A stretch of DNA of 64,000 bases from a virus. Of this stretch, positions 1 through 9,896 are shown one piece after another. The position numbers and the translations under genes are program-made. The notes under the pieces were generated by a model. The model searched no databases and had not been told where the DNA came from. It saw nothing but the letters and a program-made list of their open reading frames with translations. The stretch is from the IMG/VR virus record IMGVR_UViG_3300046167_000825, positions 124,001 to 188,000 of that record. One strand, given 5' to 3'. Position 1 is the first letter of the stretch. Each line of letters opens with the position of its first letter.

Positions 1-2
1 TC

Positions 3-998
3 CCTAGTTCGATGTGGGAGTTCGATGAACAATCTCAGAGTATCTTCGTGAAACAGCCATTGGGTTTCACGGAGGGTAAGCCCTACATTGGATTGGTTCA
101 TAGCCATGAGGGAATCTTGATGGTGGGGGAGTATCACATTGAGGATGCGAACCAAGAGATTCTTGAGATACGGGAACATTACACAGCCCACATCTCTTAC
201 GCCCCCTCTAGGACAACTCGGACAAAGACTTATCTGAAAAACCAAGAGGTTCTTTCTTCCATCACTTTATTGAATGAAGGAACACCTCCCGTACCCAAGT
301 CGCAGATTGCAGATGCCATCAGAGAAGTCGTCTTTGGTTCGGGTGTTAATATAGTTCAAGATGTCTTGAACAATGACCCCGACTTCTTCTTAAATGACCC
401 TTCCAAGTCTGTCCAGTTCAGAGATCCCAATGAAAGATATGAAAACTTAGAGTTCATTGAGAAGGAACTCGGTTCAGATGAACCCATCACGATTGCTTGC
501 GATGACTTCAACGAGATCGATATCAGAGGCTCAAAGTTCTCAGAGAATGTGGAGGTCGTGAAGCAAACCCCTCAACAAATCGGTCATGTCATGCACTTAT
601 CTGGTGGGGCATATCTAGGGAAGACACTCGGGGGGACAAATGCCGTTCTGTACCCCAATGCTCCCGCCACACAAGTAGGGAAAGGATCAGTCCAACGACA
701 ATGTCTTATTAAACTTAGTGTGAAATCTATTCTGAGAGGGAACACGGAAGAAGCCCTAGAAGAAACAATCCCAACCCCAAATGACGGGGGGTCTTGTGAT
801 ATGGTTCTCACAGATTATGCCAACCTACACACGCACATCGCTCCTTGGGGTACTATGATAGCGTTAGGTCAGAACTCATTGTTGTACGGTGCTAGTTCTG
901 TTCAACCAACTGGCGTGCCAAGTTCTGGCACGGGGGTGACCCTTGAAGGAGGACTCCCTTTACCTCAACCAACCACAACTACAATAACTGTTCCATAA
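3..998 (+). CDS. Virion structural-type protein, 5' end outside window
   Basis: The reading frame is open from the first bases of the window. The first ATG (position 12) has no ribosome binding site in the 11 bases before it, so the true start probably lies upstream and this entry is partial. The visible 332 codons encode a Thr/Gly/Pro-rich C-terminus (short GTG and TTTT runs) typical of phage structural proteins, but I recognise no named domain. It heads a + strand series of tail/baseplate-type genes with short spacers, so a particle role is inferred from context. Confidence 0.75.
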   Translation, partial: PSSMWEFDEQSQSIFVKQPLGFTEGKPYIGLVHSHEGILMVGEYHIEDANQEILEIREHYTAHISYAPSRTTRTKTYLKNQEVLSSITLLNEGTPPVPKSQIADAIREVVFGSGVNIVQDVLNNDPDFFLNDPSKSVQFRDPNERYENLEFIEKELGSDEPITIACDDFNEIDIRGSKFSENVEVVKQTPQQIGHVMHLSGGAYLGKTLGGTNAVLYPNAPATQVGKGSVQRQCLIKLSVKSILRGNTEEALEETIPTPNDGGSCDMVLTDYANLHTHIAPWGTMIALGQNSLLYGASSVQPTGVPSSGTGVTLEGGLPLPQPTTTTITVP

Positions 999-1047
999 TT
1001 CTTCTATTGAAAGAAATAGATAACCCCAACACATTGGTGGAGATAAA

Positions 1048-1677
1048 ATGAAAAAAGATAAAATGAATCCTATGCGTGAAAATCTGAATGTCGGTTTCCA
1101 ACTAGCCCCTAGTGAAATTGGACAGTTTGTTAAGAAGGGGAGCATCATATTTGATATGTATGATCACGCAACGGGCGAGAGAACGTACTTCGAGAAAGAC
1201 AATGTCATTACATTGGATGCTGGTATCCACGCTGCTCGTTTATTCAAAGACAATGCCGAACCGAACTTCGGGATGTTTATGTTAGCGTGTGGGACGGGTG
1301 CAACTGGTGCGTTGTTATCCCCCGATGCTCCAGACCCCCGTCAGAGAAAACTCAACAACGAAATTGAAAGAAAAGGTTTCTCAGCAACAACTTTCAGAGA
1401 CTCTTTAGGGAACGCTGTGGCTTACCCCACCAACATTGTGGATTTCACATGCACTTACGGTGAAGCAGAAGCAGTGGGGCCTCTCAACGAAATGGGTTTA
1501 TTATCACCCCTTTCAGAGAACCCAGCCCAAAAGACACCGAACCCAAATAACTTCCCAACTAGAGATACAACAGTGGATGTCACGCAATATGATGTTCTTC
1601 TGAACTATCTCACTTTTGGTGTGATCACCAAGCCCTCAACGGCTACCCTAAGCATTTCCTGGCGAATTACGTTTTAA
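1048..1677 (+). CDS. Tail/baseplate-type structural protein (209 aa)
   Basis: Starts at ATG 1048, with GGAG five bases upstream. The layout resembles small phage tail or baseplate proteins: an N-terminal part with DNVITLDAGIH, a central ACGTGA segment, a charged EIERKGF segment, and a C-terminus ending SISWRITF. That order (unlabelled start, GTGA turn, final I-x-W-x-I-T-F strand) is seen in many phage tail-associated hypothetical proteins, but I cannot name the family. It sits between a partial structural gene and a giant baseplate-type gene, apparently in the same transcription unit. Confidence 0.7.
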   Translation: MKKDKMNPMRENLNVGFQLAPSEIGQFVKKGSIIFDMYDHATGERTYFEKDNVITLDAGIHAARLFKDNAEPNFGMFMLACGTGATGALLSPDAPDPRQRKLNNEIERKGFSATTFRDSLGNAVAYPTNIVDFTCTYGEAEAVGPLNEMGLLSPLSENPAQKTPNPNNFPTRDTTVDVTQYDVLLNYLTFGVITKPSTATLSISWRITF

Positions 1678-1727
1678 GAGATGTTTGGGATTTTGGGTTT
1701 TTTATAGATTTATGGAGATAGGATAAC

Positions 1728-4700
1728 ATGGCAATACATAAGAAATATTATACGGGTTCGACAGTATCAAGGGATTTGCCCACTGGCGAGCATTCGTTTT
1801 CTCAAGTGGTGTATCAGAGTGGTAAGCCCATTCTCGATGCTGAACTCAACCACGATCAAGATATCAAGCAAGAGATTCAGAAACTCTTAGGAGATGTCCA
1901 TCTTCCCTCTGGGTTCTTCCGTCATCAAACTAGACGGGACAACGAGGCTCAAGATTTTGAGTATGTGGCTGACACCAATACCTTCTTGATAAATAAACTT
2001 CAAGCAGTTGTTGCTGGTTTCCCCCTCACAGTGGAATACACCAACACGAACACAGATGGGAAGAACAAGATTCTTTTAGACCCTTCAACTCCCTTCGATG
2101 GGACTCCCCCAACTTTCAAGAGAACCGATTTCGTTTTCCTTGAAGTGTGGCAGAGTTTGGTTTCTCCTACTCCTTCAGCGAGTGGGTCAGTGCAAGTGGT
2201 TGATTTCTCTACTCTCCTCGCTGGTGATACCATCGTGGTTGTAGACCCGTCAACAGCAACGACAGAAACCTTCACGGCTACTGTCGGTATCCCAGTGGCT
2301 TTCCAGTTCCAAATAGGGGCTGACAACATCACGACAGCAACCAATCTCGCAACAGCGATAGATAATGATTCTACTCTTTGTTATGCGTTCAACCACGCAA
2401 CGGATATGGTGACTATCGTTTCACGAGTGGCTGGTGTTGTGGGTAATGCCTACACGCTCACAAGTTCTACTGCTTCCCTTTTGGCTAGTGGTGTGACCTT
2501 GAGTGGTGGTGGCCCAGATTATACAAATAAGCCCGACCAAAATCACCTTTTCAGACACGGGAACACAGATAGTTCTGTTGCTGTTGCTCTAGCAGATGAT
2601 CTCCAAGATCCAATCATCAACACCGAGAGTGGTAAGCGAGTGCAAGTCCAGTATCGGATTCGTGTGACGGGAAACACAGAGGGAGTCAACTTCAAGAATG
2701 AAGCAAATGGTTTCTCCAACCCAAGTATCTACGCACGAGGAAATGGTGCAAGTCCAGTGGTTGGTTATCGCTTCGTACCCGCAGACGGTACTACGGTCGA
2801 TGCCTCTAGTTCGGCTGTGGCATACGATAAGGTAGACAACGGTTTATACATTGCTGGGGACGGCACAGAGGCTTCTGCAAATGACTTAGGTTCAGTGGAT
2901 GGATTTGTTTATGCCATTCCTATTTGTTTTGTCTTCCGAAAGAATGATTCTAGTATCGGTGGTTTTGACCCAATGAACAATGTTTCGGGTGGTCTTCTTT
3001 CGACACACGGTGGTTTCACCAATACAAATGTTGGTGTCATTCCCGCTGGTGTTTCAGACCGACCCGATGGCTTGTTCCCCGATATTCTAGTTCGGAACGA
3101 TATCCTTGATTTAAGACGGCATGTTTCTCCCAATGGTGTAGACATGGCTGCCGAACTTCAGTATCAAATGAAATGTTTATTAGATGGAAACCTCAGAACT
3201 TGGAGTATAGACAGTGCTGACAAAAACACTTTGGGGGCTGGAACGGGTGATGTTTCAGTCAAACACTTGGTATGCAATGAGATTGGTCGATCCACAACAC
3301 ATGGGGGTTCTGGTTCTATTTCTGGTTCAACAACTCTCAGAGGGGACTTAGTCCGAAACTTTGATCATGTTGCTAGAAGATTTGGAGATCAACCCGTTGT
3401 TGAACGGGCAGTGTGGAGTTTTGTGCCAACCATAACACAAGCCTCAAATGCTGGGCGTTTTGTGGTTCAGAAGCAAGTGGGTGCGAAGTCTTGGGTGGAG
3501 GGTGACAAACTTCATTTGGATTTAACCACACTCAATGCCACGACATTGGGGGACTGGAATCCAGTCACACAATCATTCGGTGGGGCTTCGCCTTCACACA
3601 ATGCCTCCGTGACTGATTTTGCCCCTCCGTTTATGACAATCACAGACATCCTCATTTCTGTCCACGATGATGGACATTACGGAACAGCCATCAATCAAAA
3701 GGTTGAGATTCAATCGGTTGAGGGATTAGGGACAGATTATGTGATTATAACTCTCGATAGAAACGACCGAGTTGCCAATGGTGGTAATCCAGCGAACTTG
3801 GACTATCCTTTAGTTCGTGGAGAAACGGTTGCCGATGTCCATCCAGCACGAAGAATCTTCGTTGAGTATGAAATCACATATCCAGTCGGACATGGTTTGA
3901 CGGACACACCAGATGAAGTTCTCTCTCCCGATCCTTCCGTGTATTCTTACGGGGCAGTGTTGGAGAATGACTTTCAGTATCATGGTGGTGGAACAGACCA
4001 ACGCCCTTCTGACACCGAAGGTTTGATACCCATTGAGTTCCGTGAGGGATATCGTGAGGTAATGTTGGAATATAAAGCCAACAGAGTGGGGACGGGTATT
4101 GGTTCAGCCAATCCCATCACGGATTCATTTGTTAGTTCAGATGCTCTTTCCTTGATTGGTTGGAGAAGGTTTAACAATGATGCCGCCACTTCAATCACAG
4201 ATAGCATCACAACTACTGTCCATACAGTCGATATGCCGAACTCGGAGTTTGGATCTTCTTCAAGAGTCTTAAAACTCGACCCCACTGCTCCTTCTGGGGC
4301 GTTATCTGGAGCACAGACATTGATTGATGTTGAGTATTACGCTCAAGACCCCATCCCCAATCATGGGGCACAAGGATATCAACTCAGTGTTTATTATCGT
4401 AGCAATGCCCCACAGACATGTGGTGTGAAGGCTGGCGATTTAACAACAGACGGCTTGCCGACAACTTTGACAGTGACTCCTTTGGTTATGAGTCACGAGT
4501 TATGGAGTGGGACAGTCGGAATGGGTTCAGTGGAACTACCTTATCCTTACATTGCCCCTCTCGATCAGATTCCCATCAAGGATGACGGTTTTGGGATGGA
4601 AGTGAAGGAATGGTATTTCATGGCGACAGCCAATGTATCAATCGACAACTTCGATGCTGATAGTGGACTCTTGAATCTCCATACTTTCGTGCCAGCAGAT

Positions 4701-5039
4701 GGCACAGCCGATTTCAACTTTAATATCGGAGCACCACACACCACGCAAGTCGATGGTGAGTTCCGTTCGTATTATCATCTCAGTGACCCAACTGCTTATC
4801 GCCCTACGGCTTTTGCACAGAACTTCTCTGGGGTAGTTCGCCATAAGTGTTTCCTTCCTTTCTTAGCGAAGGCGACTGAAGACACAAGATTATTCAGAAA
4901 GGGCGAGGTTCTTCTGATGGTGATTAGTCGGTGGGCTGAACTAGATGGTCAGAACAATGTCGTCTTCTCGGAAGATGATAATCGAACATGTGTCGCTCTG
5001 TACCGAACCAAGAATCTTCTTATCCTATCGGGGGACTAA
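1728..5039 (+). CDS. Large tail/baseplate protein, paralogue of the 1772-aa protein
   Basis: 1103 aa. The N-terminus (about residues 20-65) carries FSQVVYQSGKP, LDAELN and SGFF, a signature shared with the protein at 9897 (FSQVVWQKGKP, LDSELN, SGFF). Both continue with FVFLEVW, then RVQVQYRIRV and a DG-F/Y-VYA segment, so they are paralogues over roughly their first 400 residues and diverge afterwards. FSxVVxQxGKPxLDxELN resembles the start of proteins annotated DUF6519-like in large phages. I infer a baseplate or tail-tube-associated virion role. The protein is Gly/Thr/Asp-rich with no transmembrane segment or catalytic motif visible. The next gene starts 3 bases after its stop. Confidence 0.8.
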   Translation: MAIHKKYYTGSTVSRDLPTGEHSFSQVVYQSGKPILDAELNHDQDIKQEIQKLLGDVHLPSGFFRHQTRRDNEAQDFEYVADTNTFLINKLQAVVAGFPLTVEYTNTNTDGKNKILLDPSTPFDGTPPTFKRTDFVFLEVWQSLVSPTPSASGSVQVVDFSTLLAGDTIVVVDPSTATTETFTATVGIPVAFQFQIGADNITTATNLATAIDNDSTLCYAFNHATDMVTIVSRVAGVVGNAYTLTSSTASLLASGVTLSGGGPDYTNKPDQNHLFRHGNTDSSVAVALADDLQDPIINTESGKRVQVQYRIRVTGNTEGVNFKNEANGFSNPSIYARGNGASPVVGYRFVPADGTTVDASSSAVAYDKVDNGLYIAGDGTEASANDLGSVDGFVYAIPICFVFRKNDSSIGGFDPMNNVSGGLLSTHGGFTNTNVGVIPAGVSDRPDGLFPDILVRNDILDLRRHVSPNGVDMAAELQYQMKCLLDGNLRTWSIDSADKNTLGAGTGDVSVKHLVCNEIGRSTTHGGSGSISGSTTLRGDLVRNFDHVARRFGDQPVVERAVWSFVPTITQASNAGRFVVQKQVGAKSWVEGDKLHLDLTTLNATTLGDWNPVTQSFGGASPSHNASVTDFAPPFMTITDILISVHDDGHYGTAINQKVEIQSVEGLGTDYVIITLDRNDRVANGGNPANLDYPLVRGETVADVHPARRIFVEYEITYPVGHGLTDTPDEVLSPDPSVYSYGAVLENDFQYHGGGTDQRPSDTEGLIPIEFREGYREVMLEYKANRVGTGIGSANPITDSFVSSDALSLIGWRRFNNDAATSITDSITTTVHTVDMPNSEFGSSSRVLKLDPTAPSGALSGAQTLIDVEYYAQDPIPNHGAQGYQLSVYYRSNAPQTCGVKAGDLTTDGLPTTLTVTPLVMSHELWSGTVGMGSVELPYPYIAPLDQIPIKDDGFGMEVKEWYFMATANVSIDNFDADSGLLNLHTFVPADGTADFNFNIGAPHTTQVDGEFRSYYHLSDPTAYRPTAFAQNFSGVVRHKCFLPFLAKATEDTRLFRKGEVLLMVISRWAELDGQNNVVFSEDDNRTCVALYRTKNLLILSGD

Positions 5040-5042
5040 CAA

Positions 5043-8000
5043 ATGCCTAGAAAAATAGATCCAAAGAACAAGATTAAAACGGGAACGGGGCTGGCTGGGA
5101 ATGATAGCATTGAAGCCAATGCCTTCCCCGATACCGATCCAAATATGGCAGTGGGTGTTGGGTTGGAAGCCCACATTAAAGACCCCGTTGACGCTCATGA
5201 AGCCTCTGCGATTTCATACGAGAATGAACCCGTGTATTTCGGGGATAATGTCGATGATGTCCTTGATGAGTTGGGTGGGCTTGTGCCTCCCCGACCTCCG
5301 ACTGTTGGGAACTGGAAAACCTATCTAGGTTTCGTGGGGATTACAGATTGGGGTGTCTTGAAACTCAATGATGACACTTTGGATAGTTCATTGTTTGTCC
5401 ACGCCAACATAGGCTCAAGCATTTATCCTTATTATCACAACCCTCCCAAGAGATGGACGGACATCCCTCCCTCTGAACCAAGTGGTGCTGACCTCAGTTC
5501 GGATATGGTGTTCAATGTTTCTGACGGTGCTTACACTGGTGGTGGTGACGGAGTCAGTTTTGCTGGGGGTTACACGAGAGGAACAGACATCAAAGAAACC
5601 CACAATATCTACAAAGACGGGAATGACCATGTGGTTGTTTCGGGTTCTCTTTTCCCAGCAGATAGAGGAACTCTCGCTTTGTTTTATGTACCACCACAAG
5701 GCACTCTAGCAGATGTGGTATGTATTGCTGCTCTCAACTGTGGTCAAGGCATTGAAGATGGTTGTGATGGCGAAACGGGCGGTATATGGAACTACGGACT
5801 CAATGACGACCCTTACCAGTTCCCTTCAGCGGCTAGTGGTCAGTATGATCTCCAAGAGTTGCATACGGGGTATGTCCGTAACAGTGTCACGACAATAACT
5901 TTGATTGAACCCTCAGCCGACCCTAGCATAGCCAATGTCAACTTCGCTGTTCCTCCAACATACATCGTGAGCATTGGCGATAAGATTTACATTGAAGGGA
6001 GTGATTCTACCCCTAGTGTGGATGGGGAACATGAAGTTGTGGGTTTCGGTTTGGGTCTGTATCAGATTGTTGCGACCATCACAGTCAATGGAACAACGGG
6101 GACAGTCGGACAACCCCTTGAGCCAAGTGATTTCAATCCTTCTCTCGCAGATGAGGCTTCTGGTCAAGTTCGTGAGGAATACACCATATTAGGTGGAACA
6201 TCTAGTTCGGTTCTTCCAACAAAAGGTGTGGATTCGAGAGATGACAACAACTTTTTCCGTTATCGGTTGCCTTATCTTGAGAACTACACCGAACTCCTTT
6301 GGACTCCCCCTTCCCAAACAAATAGATATTTCAAGAAACCTCCCGTGTCTCAGAATCCTTCTAGTGATTTAGATTTGGCTGGGAACTACATGGCTTTCAA
6401 TAAAGATTATTGGACATTCCAAGTGGCACGATATCGTCATCGCTTCGCTATCCCAAGTGGGGCGGGTTCTGAAAAGGGTTCTTTCTTCATTATACATTTC
6501 AAGAAAGAAGAATACTTTGAGAACTTGTTGTTGGACACTCTCGCACCAACTGAAGACCAAGTCTATTCTGCGACTTTAACGGATTGGGCTGATTTTGAAA
6601 GCGTGGATAATATCTATACTGTCGATGGGACAACCAAACCTTCTAGTTCGTATAACATCTTGAAATCGAGATTGTTCTCTGACCCAGAAGGGGAAGGCGT
6701 TGTGGTTAATACCCCTCCTTACACTTTGGAACGAACTATCGACACTGTTCTATATGTCAGTGGAATCCGTTACTTCAAGACAACGGCTGGTTTCGGTTTG
6801 AATACCGTCAACTTCACGATGAATAATCTGTTCCTCAACAGTTGGAGAATGGGTGATAAACAAGATGTCACCAAACAAGGGGAAGGCTTTCAAATGCCGA
6901 ATCCTTGTCATTACTTCACGGGGAGTTTCGGGAGAAACCTTTCGGGTGTGACACTCGCTCACGGAGATAGCAAAGGAAATCGCATTGAGATACCCTACAC
7001 TTTGTTGGGTGCATACGATCTAACCAATGCCCCTCTGCCAGCAGATGTTGCTTCTTACACCTCGCCTTCTATCTTCAATGTCGTTGCGACAAGCGAACCC
7101 GTTTTCTCATCGCAAGCGACTCCTATGGTCATTGCTAGACAACCTATCCGACACAAGGATACGAACTACACCGTTGGGGCTTCCGTCTTAGAGAATGCTG
7201 GGAAGAACATTATGGTTCATTCCACTGACGATAGTCTTTATCAAGACTCAACCACACCGATCCACTCGGCTGAACGAGATGTAATGGAGAACTTCCTCGA
7301 TGAGGGTTACCGTTGGATTTGGGATTTAGATGCTTCTGGGACACCCCCAGCAATCACAGCAGACGAGATTACAAGAATCTTGGGTGCTGGACTCCCGACA
7401 ACGGGCGTGATTGATATTCCAGTTCAGATTGGTGCTTCGGCTGTGTACGATGCGGCTAGTTTTATGGTGCAAGGAAGACATTTGAATGTGATTCTCGGAA
7501 CACCAGAGGCTCAGTTCGCGGGACTCCCTTTTAGGAATCCTCCTATGCAAGAAGGGGTTGCTCAACCAAATGCCCCTCGTGGTATCCTCATGTACCCCCA
7601 AAAGAATTACTTTGGGAACTATCGACCGTCTGCCGTTGATGGGGATTTAACCATCGCACAACCAGATTATTCGGGTGCTACTGGTGATAAAGTGTTCATA
7701 AGAGCCTTTGACACAGCGTTCTCCCGTTCGGTTACCCCACTCCCCGAAGCGATTGGGAGTTCCTTCTTCAAACTGAGAATACATGGGCTTCAATTGAATG
7801 ACTTCGCTTGGAGTGGTGGTGCTAGTGCTGGTGGCTTGGGTATCGCTATCCTTGTCAAACTAGCGGGATTAACCACTTGGATGGACATCGGACGAGTTGA
7901 TGGTTCGGGTGCATCCAAACAAGATGCTTTCTCTGATGGGGCTGGTTGTCAAATCAATGACCCCACAGAAACGAAGAATGGTGTTGATTCCTTGACGGGG

Positions 8001-8204
8001 ATTGTTTATGCTGATGTGTTGATACACACGGGTGCAGTGGCAACTCTTTATGACAATGGTCTAGGGGAAGCCCCAATACTTGTGAAGGTTGTTATCAAGG
8101 ACAGTGTGGAAGGTAAGGCATTAAACTTTGAACAAGGTGGTGCGAATGATTACATTGGAAATGCTCGTGGGCTTGTGGGTCTTGAGTTATTACGACCAGA
8201 ATAG
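5043..8204 (+). CDS. Large virion structural protein (1053 aa)
   Basis: Begins at ATG 5043, three bases after the stop of the preceding structural gene, so the two are probably translated from one message. The sequence is rich in Gly, Asn, Thr, Tyr and Pro, with many short beta-type stretches (for example VSIGDKIYIEGSD near residue 310) and no visible enzyme motif. I recognise no family. Length, composition and neighbours fit a tail, fibre or adhesin-like component. A TCTATATT element follows immediately, suggesting the transcription unit is renewed for the next gene. Confidence 0.75.
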   Translation: MPRKIDPKNKIKTGTGLAGNDSIEANAFPDTDPNMAVGVGLEAHIKDPVDAHEASAISYENEPVYFGDNVDDVLDELGGLVPPRPPTVGNWKTYLGFVGITDWGVLKLNDDTLDSSLFVHANIGSSIYPYYHNPPKRWTDIPPSEPSGADLSSDMVFNVSDGAYTGGGDGVSFAGGYTRGTDIKETHNIYKDGNDHVVVSGSLFPADRGTLALFYVPPQGTLADVVCIAALNCGQGIEDGCDGETGGIWNYGLNDDPYQFPSAASGQYDLQELHTGYVRNSVTTITLIEPSADPSIANVNFAVPPTYIVSIGDKIYIEGSDSTPSVDGEHEVVGFGLGLYQIVATITVNGTTGTVGQPLEPSDFNPSLADEASGQVREEYTILGGTSSSVLPTKGVDSRDDNNFFRYRLPYLENYTELLWTPPSQTNRYFKKPPVSQNPSSDLDLAGNYMAFNKDYWTFQVARYRHRFAIPSGAGSEKGSFFIIHFKKEEYFENLLLDTLAPTEDQVYSATLTDWADFESVDNIYTVDGTTKPSSSYNILKSRLFSDPEGEGVVVNTPPYTLERTIDTVLYVSGIRYFKTTAGFGLNTVNFTMNNLFLNSWRMGDKQDVTKQGEGFQMPNPCHYFTGSFGRNLSGVTLAHGDSKGNRIEIPYTLLGAYDLTNAPLPADVASYTSPSIFNVVATSEPVFSSQATPMVIARQPIRHKDTNYTVGASVLENAGKNIMVHSTDDSLYQDSTTPIHSAERDVMENFLDEGYRWIWDLDASGTPPAITADEITRILGAGLPTTGVIDIPVQIGASAVYDAASFMVQGRHLNVILGTPEAQFAGLPFRNPPMQEGVAQPNAPRGILMYPQKNYFGNYRPSAVDGDLTIAQPDYSGATGDKVFIRAFDTAFSRSVTPLPEAIGSSFFKLRIHGLQLNDFAWSGGASAGGLGIAILVKLAGLTTWMDIGRVDGSGASKQDAFSDGAGCQINDPTETKNGVDSLTGIVYADVLIHTGAVATLYDNGLGEAPILVKVVIKDSVEGKALNFEQGGANDYIGNARGLVGLELLRPE

Positions 8205-8208
8205 TTTG

Positions 8209-8216
8209 TCTATATT
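8209..8216 (+). promoter_or_regulatory. Class B (-10-only, late-type) promoter candidate
   Basis: TCTATATT lies 40 nt upstream of the ATG at 8249. The same octamer, or a one-base variant, sits 40-48 nt before the starts at 9897, 17861, 43872, 44483 and 48846. No -35 element is evident. It resembles the -10-only late promoters of T4-like phages in design, not in sequence. Confidence 0.45.
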
Positions 8217-8248
8217 AAAGATTAAGTAAATATTTTAAGGGGTTTGTT

Positions 8249-8989
8249 ATGGGTGCAGAAAGTTTTTTTGATTATGGTCGTGGGCGTGACGCTCGCAGTA
8301 TTTTTAACTACCTCGTATCGGAGGCAGAAGCAGAATACGGTAGTCGAGGCTATACGGGTTCTATTGCCGAAAAAGCGGGTGAGGGATTCTTTGTCGTCAC
8401 ACAAGATGCTAAACCTATGAGTTATTGGCGAAGTGAAGAAGCCCGACAACAATTTGGTGATGGTGAAAAATGGGGGCCAGCACTTGCTGCTCCTTATGCC
8501 GAAGAAGTCGTTAAGGGTTCAAAGGATTACACCATTAAAGTGTCTGCGAGAACAAAGAGTGAGGCAGCCGATTTAGCAAGAGAAGCAATAAAGAACAAAG
8601 GTCGTTCTAAGGCTGGCACAACCATCCAAGTTGACTTAAAGGCTATCAAAAAAGTGAGTGATGCTGGGAAGGCTTCCATCAAGAAAACCAAACTGCGTTA
8701 TCCAGCACAATTTAAAGTGTTATATGATCTGAATGGACAAACTACAGTAGGGCAGACTACTTACGCCAATGTCACGGAAGCAAAGAAAGGCGTTGCAGCG
8801 TTTGCTGCGAAGTTCGTTAACGGTCAAACAAGGTATAATCCCATCGGTATAGTGAAAACCGAAGGTGTTCAAGGTTATGAAGTGACGGCTAGTTCTAAAA
8901 TGCCGAAATGGGAAATAACGGGAACACGGAAACAAGTGGCTGTGGGTCGAGCAATCGGTTGGGTCTTTTGGGGCTGGGCTTCTTCCTAA
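8249..8989 (+). CDS. Conserved phage protein of unknown function (246 aa)
   Basis: Starts at ATG 8249 behind an AAGGGG ribosome binding site. The N-terminal 50 residues (MGAESF, then AEYG-x-x-GYTGSIAEK) match the pattern of a short conserved protein found in many large phages, where a YG-GxxGYTGTIAEK segment recurs. The middle is Lys/Ala-rich and the C-terminus ends in a Trp-rich VFWGWASS. I cannot assign a function. It lies inside the structural block behind its own TCTATATT element, so co-expression with virion genes is likely. Confidence 0.7.
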   Translation: MGAESFFDYGRGRDARSIFNYLVSEAEAEYGSRGYTGSIAEKAGEGFFVVTQDAKPMSYWRSEEARQQFGDGEKWGPALAAPYAEEVVKGSKDYTIKVSARTKSEAADLAREAIKNKGRSKAGTTIQVDLKAIKKVSDAGKASIKKTKLRYPAQFKVLYDLNGQTTVGQTTYANVTEAKKGVAAFAAKFVNGQTRYNPIGIVKTEGVQGYEVTASSKMPKWEITGTRKQVAVGRAIGWVFWGWASS

Positions 8990-9007
8990 CAAATAAAGGA
9001 TAGACAA

Positions 9008-9775
9008 ATGAGAGTATCAATAGAACTAATGAAAAACAACATTCTTCAAGGGGAAAAGATTCCCGACATTGGAGAAAGCACACCATACAATGGGAAATAC
9101 GCCATTGAGATACCTTCTTTTGTCAATGTGGATATGGATGAAGGGCAACCGTGTAGTGATTATGTCCTCCCCATTGATGGGGGTGACCTCTACTCAAAAA
9201 TCTTTACGGGTCTCCTCGCCTCGTACCCAATGTATGACAACATCCTTTTCAATCCTCTCTTAAATGAAGGGGATATGGATGACTTGGATATTGTAGGGGT
9301 TATGCCCGATGGTGCAATCACAAGAGCACAGTATGGGCGTGGTTTGGGGCAACCCCCTTATCACACCACCACGCAAGTGGGGACTGCTCCTTGCTCGGTG
9401 GCATTGCTTCCAGCCAATAAATCTGTGACCCCACAGAGAGATGGTTTGTTGATTACATCTACAATGGATATCACAACGGAAACTGCTGGTGCTGGAGCAA
9501 GAGAGTTTATGGTGTATTGGAAGATATATCAGTTTGAATGTACACACGATGTCAATGATGTGGCTAACACTCCCGCCCTCCGTAAGATTCTTGAAGTTGA
9601 TCAAGAGCCATCAGATTTGGAGGTGTTCCTTTCCGTTGATGATGGTGCGAACTACTTCCCAATTGGGCGACTTGAGCCAACGGCTTTCTGTGTTTCTGGT
9701 ACAAAGATTCGAGTGGCTTTTCGGAATACTGGTGATGTGAAGTATTACATTGCTTCTTATGCCGTGATGTTTTAA
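9008..9775 (+). CDS. Structural-type protein (255 aa)
   Basis: Starts at ATG 9008, 18 bases after the previous stop, with AAAGGA upstream. The sequence has mixed beta-type composition and no recognisable domain. Segments such as EFMVYWKIYQFE and SVDDGANYFPIGRL look like virion or baseplate-attachment proteins, but this is by composition only. It is the last gene before a strong terminator at about 9.8 kb, so it closes a structural transcription unit. Confidence 0.65.
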   Translation: MRVSIELMKNNILQGEKIPDIGESTPYNGKYAIEIPSFVNVDMDEGQPCSDYVLPIDGGDLYSKIFTGLLASYPMYDNILFNPLLNEGDMDDLDIVGVMPDGAITRAQYGRGLGQPPYHTTTQVGTAPCSVALLPANKSVTPQRDGLLITSTMDITTETAGAGAREFMVYWKIYQFECTHDVNDVANTPALRKILEVDQEPSDLEVFLSVDDGANYFPIGRLEPTAFCVSGTKIRVAFRNTGDVKYYIASYAVMF

Positions 9776-9802
9776 TTGGAGTTTCCAGAACCGTTACTAG
9801 AC

Positions 9803-9830
9803 AAAAAGCCACTACCCAAAGTGGCTTTTT
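9803..9830 (+). terminator. Rho-independent terminator
   Basis: AAAAGCCACT and AGTGGCTTTTT form a 10-bp stem with a 6-base loop and a run of T. It lies 28 bases after the stop of the 255-aa gene. Confidence 0.85.
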
Positions 9831-9848
9831 CTGTTGATTGGTAGAATG

Positions 9849-9856
9849 TCTATATT
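9849..9856 (+). promoter_or_regulatory. Class B (-10-only, late-type) promoter candidate
   Basis: TCTATATT sits directly after a strong terminator and 48 nt upstream of the giant gene at 9897. This position, between a terminator and a gene start, makes it the best-placed member of the class. Confidence 0.5.
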
Positions 9857-9896
9857 AAACCAAAGATAGTATATAAAATGTAAATGGAGAAAATCA